Part shown: positions 8,713 through 16,722 of the stretch, one piece after another
Layout: every line of letters begins with the position of its first letter
Position numbering within the stretch: position 1 is the first letter of the stretch
NCBI GenBank assembly: GCA_038206355.1
Contig: JBBRAY010000001.1
Span: forward strand, 164,620 to 228,619
Direction of reading: 5' to 3'
DNA from: JAPLDB01 sp038206355
GTDB taxonomy: Bacteria; Bacteroidota; Bacteroidia; AKYH767-A; 2013-40CM-41-45
DNA length: 64,000 bases
Made by a program: the position numbers and the translations under genes
Notes under the pieces: generated by a model
What the model was told of the DNA's origin: nothing
The model's input: the letters and a program-made list of their open reading frames with translations, nothing else
Database searches by the model: none

Positions 8713-9749
8713 CCAATGACGAATGGAAACTTGTATTCAGTGACGAATTTAATGAAGACTCATTAAACCACAATATATGGCTAACGTACTATCCATGCAA
8801 TGATGATTGGGATGTACCTTGCGAAGAAGCAAGAGTCAGCAACAATAATCTCTGGCTAGAAAATAATGTTGTTGAAAATAACGGAACATTAAAACTGATA
8901 GCTAAAAAAGAAACTGATACATGGTTTTCCTCAACCAGAAACTTTACTTCAGGTTTAATATTTTCAAAGAGTCCTTTTAGATTCCCTTCCGGAAAATTTG
9001 AGATGTCCTGCAAGGTACCTTTTGGAAAAGGGCTTAATGCTGCATTCTGGTTGTTTGGGGGAGATGGTGATGGTACTGCAACAGAAATAGACATATTTGA
9101 ATTCAGGGGAGAAAAGCCAAAATATTATCATCCGGGAATTTACAAATATCACAATGCTGAATTTATTGCTCATCATGATTGCGATTTTGAGGATATTGAC
9201 TATTCGCTTGCCTTTCATTTATTCAGTGTTGTATGGGAGCCATTCAATATTACTTTCAGTATAGATAATTTCGATGTATGCACCTTTACAAGATTATATA
9301 CAATCAGCGGCCATGATGTAACCTGGTGCTGTGTTGAACCGGGAGTTTATTTGGTACAACCCGCATATCCTCCAACTCTAAACAATTTGGTAAGTATTAT
9401 TGCCGGATTAGGAATTGGATCCGGGGATGACGCCCCCAATACCAGCACCCCTTTCCCTTCTCAATTCGAAATCGACTATATCCGTGTTTACCAGCATGAT
9501 CCGCCATCAAGTGCAGATTATAACTGTGAAGTGCTGCTTTATCCGAATCCTGCAATTAATACGCTGGGAATCAAAAAAAATAAAATGACGAAAGTGATGA
9601 TTGAAAACATATTCGGTGAAATACTGTTTACCAAAAACGTATCCGGCGATGAAACGGAAGCGGATGTCAGCGGACTGAAACAGGGGATATATTTTGTAGA
9701 GGTACAATCGGAGGATGGTACGTTTGCAGGTAAATTCATCAAGGAGTAA
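8622..9749 (+). CDS. GH16 family glycosyl hydrolase with T9SS sorting domain (paralog)
   Basis: A 375-residue paralog of the enzyme at 5914. It shares the same signal peptide, the catalytic motif EIDIFE (nucleophile E155 counted from the 8622 ATG) and a T9SS tail (YPNPAINTLGI ... QGIYFVEVQS ... KFIKE). The catalytic Glu falls at the same residue number as in the paralog only if the ATG at 8622 is used, which supports that start; the in-frame ATG at 8613 (MKIMKPLK) is possible. The catalytic domains are diverged beyond the shared 5' end, so substrate preference may differ. Confidence 0.91.
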   Translation: MKPLKLFVVFILLMVPAISQTTFFTGGNICTNDEWKLVFSDEFNEDSLNHNIWLTYYPCNDDWDVPCEEARVSNNNLWLENNVVENNGTLKLIAKKETDTWFSSTRNFTSGLIFSKSPFRFPSGKFEMSCKVPFGKGLNAAFWLFGGDGDGTATEIDIFEFRGEKPKYYHPGIYKYHNAEFIAHHDCDFEDIDYSLAFHLFSVVWEPFNITFSIDNFDVCTFTRLYTISGHDVTWCCVEPGVYLVQPAYPPTLNNLVSIIAGLGIGSGDDAPNTSTPFPSQFEIDYIRVYQHDPPSSADYNCEVLLYPNPAINTLGIKKNKMTKVMIENIFGEILFTKNVSGDETEADVSGLKQGIYFVEVQSEDGTFAGKFIKE

Positions 9750-9768
9750 ATCACCAATGCAACATTGA

Positions 9769-10110
9769 ATGAGGATTCACTGCTATTATATTTATATAAT
9801 GACAAATAAAAATAATACTGTGTTTTATACAGGGGTATCAAATGATTTAGTCAGGCGCTGTTTTCAGCATAAACAAAAGTTGATTCCGGAATTTACAGAA
9901 AAATACAATGTAAATAAATTGGTTTATTTTGAAATGTTCGAATTTGTTGACTTGGCAATAAAAAGAGAAAAACAAATCAAGGGATATTCCAGGGCAAAAA
10001 AAAATTCCCTCATTGCCAAAATGAATCCACCGTGGAATGAATTGTATCATGATGGGAAAATAGAGATTCCTCATTCCGCCCCGGAGCTTCCGGGGCTCCA
10101 TTCGGAATGA
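9769..10110 (+). CDS. GIY-YIG nuclease family protein with repeat-encoded C-terminus
   Basis: A 113-residue member of the small GIY-YIG (UPF0213/YhbQ-like) group. The YYIYIMTN segment near the N-terminus stands for GIY, TGVSNDLVRR holds the YIG-like turn and catalytic Arg, and the acidic residue is probably in KREKQIKGYSRAKK. These proteins are single-domain predicted DNA endonucleases whose cellular role is poorly known. The last 14 residues (PHSAPELPGLHSE) and the stop codon are encoded by a palindromic intergenic repeat starting at 10071, so the natural C-terminus was probably near NELYHDGK. It stands alone 19 bases after the GH16 gene. Confidence 0.85.
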   Translation: MRIHCYYIYIMTNKNNTVFYTGVSNDLVRRCFQHKQKLIPEFTEKYNVNKLVYFEMFEFVDLAIKREKQIKGYSRAKKNSLIAKMNPPWNELYHDGKIEIPHSAPELPGLHSE

Positions 10111-10202
10111 CAACGAATGCTATCAAAATGGGAGATAAGGGGCTCCGGATTAAGGAGGGCTTCCGGTATCTCCCTAAATAATATATCAAACGTGTCATTC
10201 CG
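10071..10202. repeat. composite palindromic repeat
   Basis: Nested inverted repeats. GCCCCGGA-GCT-TCCGGGGC (10078-10096) lies inside TCATTCCG (10071-10078) / CGGAATGA (10103-10110). A second unit has arms GGGAGATA (10131-10138) and TATCTCCC (10168-10175). CGGAATGACAACG (10103-10115) also pairs with CGTGTCATTCCG further right (10190-10201). The structure resembles the TCATTCCG-type dispersed palindromes of many Bacteroidota genomes. Confidence 0.75.
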
Positions 10203-10261
10203 ATCTCGCATTGGGCGAGAGATGAATCATATTTAGCATTAATTTGCATCACAAACATTCA

Positions 10262-11362
10262 ATGAAACTGGTAATACTTTTATTTATAACAACAATCTTT
10301 TTCATTTCCTGTAGTCATCAAAAACAGGATTCCCCTCCACTCAACGGGCAGATTGAAAATGCGCCCAACACTAAAATTTATTTTGAAAAAATAACCGGTG
10401 ACGGGGATGTGCCACTTGATTCAACCGTAACCGACGAAAACGGAAAATTCACGATGACAAACCGTGCAGACGGGCTTGATTATTATCTTCTCAGAACAGG
10501 AAATCAGAGTGTGGTTTATATGATTCTCAAAGGGGGAGAAACCATAACTGTTACAGGTGATGCAAGGGATCTTGAACATACTTTTGATGCCGTTGGCTCA
10601 TCGGATACACGCCTGTTACTTCAGTTAAAAAGGTATGATACCAATCTTTCTGATTCGATGAATAAAATTTATTCAGCTGTCAGAGATGAAAATCCGATGG
10701 GAAAAGATTCTGTAGGTTCTATTCTTCAACAACAGTATGATTCCATGATGCGGGCTTTCTCCATCAATTTTATCCAAAACAATTTGACTTCCCTCGTTTC
10801 ACTTTCCGCCACACAGCACCTCGACAAACAAAAAGATTTTTCGTTGTTCGAGCAACTTGATCAATCCCTGAAAAAAGCACTTGATGATAATCGTTATGTA
10901 GAAGTTTTTTCAAAACAGGTGGAAGACATGAAACGATTGCCGGTGGGAAGTATGGCTCCTGAAATAAATTTGCCTGATCCAAACGGTAAAAACATTTCAC
11001 TCTCTTCATTGAAAGGCAAAGTGGTTGTTATTGATTTCTGGGCCAGCTGGTGCGGTCCGTGCAGAAGGGAAATGCCTGCCATGGTTGAACTCTATAAAAA
11101 TTTTAAAGAAAATGGACTTGAAATTTATGGCGTTTCTCTTGATAACAACACCGATGCCTGGAAGAATGCAATCACAAAGGATCATATCAGCTGGATCCAG
11201 GTGAGTGACCTGAAAAAGTGGGGCTCGAAACCTGTATTGCAGTATGGCATAGAAGAGATTCCGCAAACAATTCTTTTGGACAGGACAGGGAAAATTGTGG
11301 CAAAAGGATTGGGTCCGGATAAGTTGAGGATAAAGGTTCAGGAGGTGATTGGGAATGAGTAA
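10262..11362 (+). CDS. TlpA-like thiol:disulfide oxidoreductase with DUF4369-type N-domain
   Basis: A 366-residue envelope redox protein. The N-terminus is a lipoprotein signal (MKLVILLFITTIFFISC). Residues about 25-110 match the DUF4369 beta domain (NGQIENAPNTKIYFEKI ... DSTVTDENGKFTM). A helical linker follows, then a C-terminal thioredoxin fold of the TlpA/ResA type with WASWCGPCRRE (Cys264, Cys267) and the cis-Pro region EEIPQTILLD. The family reduces or exchanges disulfides in exported proteins or cytochrome c. The ATG at 10262 is chosen because it begins the signal peptide; the TTG at 10244 adds six residues only. The gene is monocistronic, preceded by the palindromic repeat. Confidence 0.9.
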   Translation: MKLVILLFITTIFFISCSHQKQDSPPLNGQIENAPNTKIYFEKITGDGDVPLDSTVTDENGKFTMTNRADGLDYYLLRTGNQSVVYMILKGGETITVTGDARDLEHTFDAVGSSDTRLLLQLKRYDTNLSDSMNKIYSAVRDENPMGKDSVGSILQQQYDSMMRAFSINFIQNNLTSLVSLSATQHLDKQKDFSLFEQLDQSLKKALDDNRYVEVFSKQVEDMKRLPVGSMAPEINLPDPNGKNISLSSLKGKVVVIDFWASWCGPCRREMPAMVELYKNFKENGLEIYGVSLDNNTDAWKNAITKDHISWIQVSDLKKWGSKPVLQYGIEEIPQTILLDRTGKIVAKGLGPDKLRIKVQEVIGNE

Positions 11363-11491
11363 GGATTAGAGAATAGATAAGAGACAGCCGGCAGCCAGAT
11401 GGCAACCAATTTTATAGTCAAGAAATAGAATGGTTGATCAGCAGGTAAGTGTGGTTTTTTTTCTAAGTTGCACACTTATTCCCTGCACCAA

Positions 11492-14400
11492 ATGGGCAAA
11501 AGCCTGAAACTCATTTTTACCTTCCTGTATTGTTCATTCTGCATTGTAAATTGTGCATTCTGCGGAGATTACTTTCAGCAGAAAGTGGATTATAAAATCA
11601 GGGTTTCTCTTGAAGACAAGAGTCATTCATTAAAAGGAGATATTGTCATTCACTACACAAACAATTCTCCGGACTCGCTTTCGGATATTTATTTTCATCT
11701 CTGGCCGAATGCATATAAAAACGATGAAACTGCATTGGCAGATCAGTTGTCGCGAATGGGCGATAACAGGATGGTGATTGCAAAAGACAGTGACTTCGGA
11801 TGGATAGATGGATTAAATTTTAAGACAGAAGGAAAAGCCATTGACTGGGAATATCTTGAAGACACGATTGACGTTTGCATTTTGCACTTGAAAAAACCTG
11901 TTCCGCCTTCAGGATCGGTTACTATTTCCACAAATTTCAGGGTTCAGATTCCATCCGCAGAACTTTCACGTCTTGGGCATGATGGCGATGCTTTTTTCAT
12001 CACACAATGGTATCCGAAACCTGCTGTATATGATTTGAAAGGCTGGAACTATTTTCCTTACCTCGACAAAGGTGAGTACTATTCTGAATTCGGAACATTT
12101 GATGTTTACATCACACTTCCTAAAAACTATGTGGTTGCTGCAACGGGAGACCTTGTGAATGGTGAAAGCGAAATAGAATGGCTGAATGAAAAAGCAAAAG
12201 CAACGGAGGCGCTGACTTCATTTCCTGATGACATGTCGTTTCCGAAGTCTGATACCGCCGACAAAACGCTGCACTACCATGCTGAGAATGTACATGACTT
12301 TGCCTGGTTTGCCGACAAGCGCTACCACGTACTGAAAGGAGAAGTGGAATTGCCAATGTCAGACAGAAAAATTACGACGTGGGCTATGTTCACCAATCAG
12401 GAACCGGCTTTGTGGCTGAAGGCAAATGAATATGCAAAATACGCCCTCACTTATTTTTCCGACTGGGTGGGTGAATATCCGTATGACCAGTTCACGTGTG
12501 TTGACGTTGGTTATGCATCAGGAAGCGGAATGGAATACCCGATGCTCACTGCGATCGGAACAGAAGGAGATATTTTTGAAGTTGAAGCGACCATACAACA
12601 TGAAATCGGACACAGCTGGTTTTATGGAATTCTCGGAAGCAATGAACGCCTGCATCCATGGATGGACGAGGGAATGACGCAGTACCTTGAAACGCGTTAT
12701 ACCTATACCAAATATGCGAACGACAGCAGTAAGCAAATGGAGCATACGGGAATTTTCGGAAGGCGTACAAATGCTACATACAACCACAGGAAACTTGAAT
12801 ACTTGAAATACTGGCATGGTGCGCGTGCCAATACCGATCAGCAACCGGGATTGAGTGCTGAAAATTATACGCTCATCAATTACAGCGCAGACGTGTACAG
12901 AAAAACAGCGTTAAGTTTTGACTACCTCAACAGTTATCTTGGCGATGAACTTTTCGACCGGTGCCTGCATGACTATTTTGATGCGTGGAAATTCAGACAT
13001 CCCATGCCGGAGGACATGCAAAAAATATTTGAAAAGACATCTGGAAAAAAACTGGACTGGTTGTTTGTTGACCTTATCCGTTCAACTAAAAAAATTGACT
13101 ACAAAATCTGTTCGGCAAAAAAATCAGGTGATGGATATTCCGTCAAGTTGAGAAATACCGGAGACATTTCATCACCCGTTTCACTGAGCGGAATGAAAAA
13201 CGGAAAAGTGCTGAGTACGGAGTGGCACACCGGATTCAAAGGATCGCAGACATTCAGTCTGAGTTGTGCTGACTGCGACGCCATCAAGATAGACGGAACA
13301 GAGCGTATCCCCGAGCCACGCAGGAGAAACAACACCATTCGCACTTCAGGCATATTCAGAAAAATTGAAAAACTAAAAATTCAGTTTCCTGTGGGAGAAG
13401 AAGATCCGACGCGTTCACAGATTTACCTCTCCCCTGCCATCGGATGGAACAATTACAACAAATGGATGTTCGGCGGCGTGGTGCATAATCTGACGCTGAT
13501 TGAAAAGAGATTTGAATACCTGTTGACGCCGATGTATTCCCCGGCATCAAAAAAAATGGCAGGAGGCGGAAGGGTGAGTTATAATATCTATCTGAATAAT
13601 TCATTCATGAATAAAATAAACATCAGCGTGGGTTATGCTGCTTATGCTTATGATCACTACCAGACTTACATTGATACCACACAGCAGAATTTCTCAGCTG
13701 ATCTTTTCTACAGCAAATTATCTACTTCCGTGACAATAAATTTCGTGGATAGATTAAAAAATCCGGAGGAGTACAGTTTTGTTGCGTTACGTCATGTGTA
13801 TATGGAATATGATCGCGAGAAGTTTACGCTTATAAACAGTCAGACGGACAGTGTACGTATTTACCGTGTGGGTGTAAATACATATTATCCCAACTCCTAT
13901 TTCCTGACTTATTGTTTTGGAAACGAGGTTAGATTTAATCCATATCATTTTAATGTAACATTTGGCCAAACCCTCAACCTTGCTTTGGCAAGTATTGAAT
14001 ACGCTCAGACCATATCATTTAATAGAAAAGGCAGAGGTCTTGAGTTCCGGATTTTTGCCGGGTTCAATGGTGAATTGGAAGACATTAAAGTTAATTCATC
14101 CGGGAGATTTGATGCACGGTACCATATGAACGGACAAGGTGGCTATGATGACTTTCTATTTGATGAAGTATTTATGGGAAGATCAGAAGGTAAAGGAATT
14201 CTATCCCAACAATTTACTGCAACTCAGGGAGGGTTTAAAGTCGCCGCATATTCAGGGCAAGCAAGAACATGGCTCACAGCGCTGAATCTAAAGGTTCCAC
14301 CTCCGGGTAAATTACCATTGTATTTATTCATTGATCTTGGTGCCTACGATGAGCCCGTTGCAAATTCATTGAAAACAAAAGGGAAGTTTATGTATGATGT

Positions 14401-14587
14401 TGGAATTGAAATAAGAATCCTAAAAGATGTTTGTTCCATTTATTTTCCAATTAATTATTCAAAGGAGATTAAAGATACATATAATGCAAATCCTGAAGTC
14501 TTTGGCAACTACTGGAAAAGAATCCGGTTTGAGTTGAATATATCAAAGCTGAATCCGTTTATTTTGCGCGATAAGGTCAGGTTTTGA
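11492..14587 (+). CDS. M1 family metallopeptidase
   Basis: A 1031-residue exported zinc peptidase of the aminopeptidase N clan. The signal peptide (residues 1-24) is unusually Cys-rich (YCSFCIVNCAFCG) and its DNA resembles an intergenic repeat. The M1 beta-saddle precedes the exopeptidase-like motif GSGMEYP. The zinc site is HEIGHSW (His370, Glu371, His374), with the third ligand in MDEGMTQYLE. Past about residue 560 a long beta-rich extension continues to the end, larger than classical APN and typical of Bacteroidota M1 proteins; its strands resemble an outer-membrane barrel. No T9SS tail is present. The ATG at 11492 is preferred over the TTG at 11468. Confidence 0.9.
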   Translation: MGKSLKLIFTFLYCSFCIVNCAFCGDYFQQKVDYKIRVSLEDKSHSLKGDIVIHYTNNSPDSLSDIYFHLWPNAYKNDETALADQLSRMGDNRMVIAKDSDFGWIDGLNFKTEGKAIDWEYLEDTIDVCILHLKKPVPPSGSVTISTNFRVQIPSAELSRLGHDGDAFFITQWYPKPAVYDLKGWNYFPYLDKGEYYSEFGTFDVYITLPKNYVVAATGDLVNGESEIEWLNEKAKATEALTSFPDDMSFPKSDTADKTLHYHAENVHDFAWFADKRYHVLKGEVELPMSDRKITTWAMFTNQEPALWLKANEYAKYALTYFSDWVGEYPYDQFTCVDVGYASGSGMEYPMLTAIGTEGDIFEVEATIQHEIGHSWFYGILGSNERLHPWMDEGMTQYLETRYTYTKYANDSSKQMEHTGIFGRRTNATYNHRKLEYLKYWHGARANTDQQPGLSAENYTLINYSADVYRKTALSFDYLNSYLGDELFDRCLHDYFDAWKFRHPMPEDMQKIFEKTSGKKLDWLFVDLIRSTKKIDYKICSAKKSGDGYSVKLRNTGDISSPVSLSGMKNGKVLSTEWHTGFKGSQTFSLSCADCDAIKIDGTERIPEPRRRNNTIRTSGIFRKIEKLKIQFPVGEEDPTRSQIYLSPAIGWNNYNKWMFGGVVHNLTLIEKRFEYLLTPMYSPASKKMAGGGRVSYNIYLNNSFMNKINISVGYAAYAYDHYQTYIDTTQQNFSADLFYSKLSTSVTINFVDRLKNPEEYSFVALRHVYMEYDREKFTLINSQTDSVRIYRVGVNTYYPNSYFLTYCFGNEVRFNPYHFNVTFGQTLNLALASIEYAQTISFNRKGRGLEFRIFAGFNGELEDIKVNSSGRFDARYHMNGQGGYDDFLFDEVFMGRSEGKGILSQQFTATQGGFKVAAYSGQARTWLTALNLKVPPPGKLPLYLFIDLGAYDEPVANSLKTKGKFMYDVGIEIRILKDVCSIYFPINYSKEIKDTYNANPEVFGNYWKRIRFELNISKLNPFILRDKVRF

Positions 14588-14597
14588 GGGAAGAGAT

Positions 14598-15422
14598 GTG
14601 AGAAATGAGACAATAGACCATAACAAAAAAAAATCAACAGGTAAAAACAATATCTTGAGGGAGGGTAAAAAAATATATTTCGCGAGTGATTTTCATCTTG
14701 GAGTTCCGGATTATGAATCGAGTCTGGTGCGGGAAAAGAAAATTGTGCGCTGGATGGATTCCATCAAAGACGACTGTGAAGAGTTGTATCTTCTTGGTGA
14801 CGTTTTTGATTTCTGGTTCGAATACAAAACTGTAATCCCTCGCGGCTTCGTTCGCTTGCTTGGCAAAATTGCTGAGTTTACAGATGCAGGAATCCCGGTT
14901 CATTATTTCACAGGTAACCATGACATGTGGACTTTTGATTACCTCACCAAGGAGCTGAACGTAAAACTTTACCGCGAACCCATTGAAGCAATTTATAACG
15001 GGAAAAAATTTTACATCGGTCATGGCGACGGCCTTGGTCCGGGTGATCATGGATATAAGTTTATCAAAAAGATTTTCGCGAGTCCTGTATGTCAATGGTT
15101 ATTCGCGCGTCTTCATCCCAACTTTGGCGTAGGTCTGGCCAATTATTTTTCAGGCAAAAGCAGAATTGCAACGGGAACTACTGATGAAGTTTATCATGGA
15201 GATGAGAAAGAGTGGCTTGTCATTCACGCACAAGAACTACTAAAAAAAAATCAATACGATTATTTTATTTTCGGTCACAGGCATTTGCCGCTGGATATTA
15301 AAATCCCGGGAAGAGCAGGACAAAATCAGAGTCAATATGTAAACCTTGGCGACTGGGTAAAATATTTTACCTATGCTGTATTTGACGGAAACAACCTGGA
15401 GTTAAAAAAATCCGGGGGATGA
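14598..15422 (+). CDS. lpxH: UDP-2,3-diacylglucosamine diphosphatase
   Basis: A metallophosphoesterase of the LpxH type, which hydrolyses UDP-2,3-diacylglucosamine to lipid X in lipid A synthesis on the cytoplasmic side. All calcineurin-fold metal motifs are present in order: SDFHLG, LGDVFDFWFE, GNHDMW, IGHGDG and FGHRH. The length (274 residues) fits Bacteroidota members. The start is uncertain: GTG at 14598 gives 20 extra polar residues, while TTG at 14655 begins just before the fold; no ATG precedes the motif. The gene begins 10 bases after the M1 peptidase and is convergent with the desaturase. Confidence 0.87.
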   Translation: MRNETIDHNKKKSTGKNNILREGKKIYFASDFHLGVPDYESSLVREKKIVRWMDSIKDDCEELYLLGDVFDFWFEYKTVIPRGFVRLLGKIAEFTDAGIPVHYFTGNHDMWTFDYLTKELNVKLYREPIEAIYNGKKFYIGHGDGLGPGDHGYKFIKKIFASPVCQWLFARLHPNFGVGLANYFSGKSRIATGTTDEVYHGDEKEWLVIHAQELLKKNQYDYFIFGHRHLPLDIKIPGRAGQNQSQYVNLGDWVKYFTYAVFDGNNLELKKSGG

Positions 15423-15423
15423 A

Positions 15424-16530
15424 TTATCCGATAGCAGTGTTCAGGTCGGGAAGTTTTCCGAATTTACCGAGAACTGCAAAATGCGAACGGATAGCACCCG
15501 CAAACGATTCATTTTCCATGTAAGGAATTCCGAATTCCTCAGCCGTCTTTTTCACGATAGGCGCAATCATCGGATAGTGGACGTGGCATACCCTTGCAAA
15601 AAGGTGATGTTCAACCTGAAAATTCAATCCGCCGACATACCATGAAATCCATTTGTTCTTTCGGGAGAAATTCTTAGTCGTATTCATCTGATGAATGGCC
15701 CAGGAATTTTCAATGTTTCCGTTTGCGTCAGGCATCGGGTGTTCAGTTCCTTCCACAGTATGAGCCAGCTGAAATACAACGGTGAGAATAACGCCTGCAA
15801 TAAAATGCATCAGTATAAAGCCCGGGAGCAATTCAAGAAAAGTAAGTCCGAAGAAAATCATCGGGATGCAGAAGAATATAAAATAGTAAACCACTTTCCC
15901 TGCTATAATTTCTAAAAGCTTCTGAATATTTTCGGCACGGGATTTCATGTTCACCTTATTCTTTGAATACTTTGCAAACTGAATAAAATCCTTCAACGTA
16001 CACCAGTACAAGGTCATGATGCCATAAAAGAAAATGGCATAGATTTTTTGAAAACGATGAAAGCCATGCGCTTTGGTATGCGGAGAAAAACGAAGGACGA
16101 GTTTATTGTCAATGTCCTCGTCCATATCAGTAATGTTGGTGTATGTATGGTGCAGGATATTGTGTTGTAGTTTCCAGTTAAAAACAGATCCGCCGAGTAA
16201 AATTAACGTATGTCCCATAATTTTATTCACGCGCTCACTGGATGAATAAGCACCATGGTTGGCATCGTGCATCACACTCATCCCCATTCCGGCGAGGCCA
16301 AAACCCATAACTGACCAGAGCAGTAAACTCACTCCCGGCCCGGGATGGAAGAGGCAGATGAGTATCAGAGGAACCAGATACATGATCATCAGAACAATCG
16401 TTTTGATCACCATTGTCGCATTGGCATGGCGTGAAATTTTGTTCTCGGTAAAATACCGGTCCACATTTTCACGCAGGGTATTAAAGAATGCTGATTTATC
16501 CCTATCAATAAACTTGACCTGTCCTTTCAT
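15424..16530 (-). CDS. front-end acyl-lipid/acyl-CoA desaturase
   Basis: A 368-residue membrane fatty acid desaturase. The three histidine boxes that bind the di-iron centre are all present: HDANHG (88-93), HNILHH (123-128) and QVEHHLF (305-311). Gln replacing the first His of the third box marks front-end (delta-5/delta-6-like) enzymes, although no cytochrome b5 domain is fused, so electrons must come from a separate carrier. Four hydrophobic segments pair around residues 44-60, 72-87, 210-232 and 236-253. Reaction: O2-dependent insertion of a double bond into a membrane fatty acid; regiospecificity cannot be read. Transcribed alone, convergent with lpxH. Confidence 0.9.
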   Translation of the reverse strand: MKGQVKFIDRDKSAFFNTLRENVDRYFTENKISRHANATMVIKTIVLMIMYLVPLILICLFHPGPGVSLLLWSVMGFGLAGMGMSVMHDANHGAYSSSERVNKIMGHTLILLGGSVFNWKLQHNILHHTYTNITDMDEDIDNKLVLRFSPHTKAHGFHRFQKIYAIFFYGIMTLYWCTLKDFIQFAKYSKNKVNMKSRAENIQKLLEIIAGKVVYYFIFFCIPMIFFGLTFLELLPGFILMHFIAGVILTVVFQLAHTVEGTEHPMPDANGNIENSWAIHQMNTTKNFSRKNKWISWYVGGLNFQVEHHLFARVCHVHYPMIAPIVKKTAEEFGIPYMENESFAGAIRSHFAVLGKFGKLPDLNTAIG

Positions 16531-16722
16531 TTTATTTCAACTTTAGGGTTGAAGGCGCAAGGTAAGAAAAACAAGACAGGAAAAACCATAAGTGAGGTGT
16601 TTTCAGAGATTTATTCATCAAAACTTTGAAAACTTTTTTTGAAAAAAAACGGCGTTATTCTTTTCTGTATATCTTTACGACACTTTTTTAGTCGAATATT
16701 TACATTAATAAAACCTATTAAA

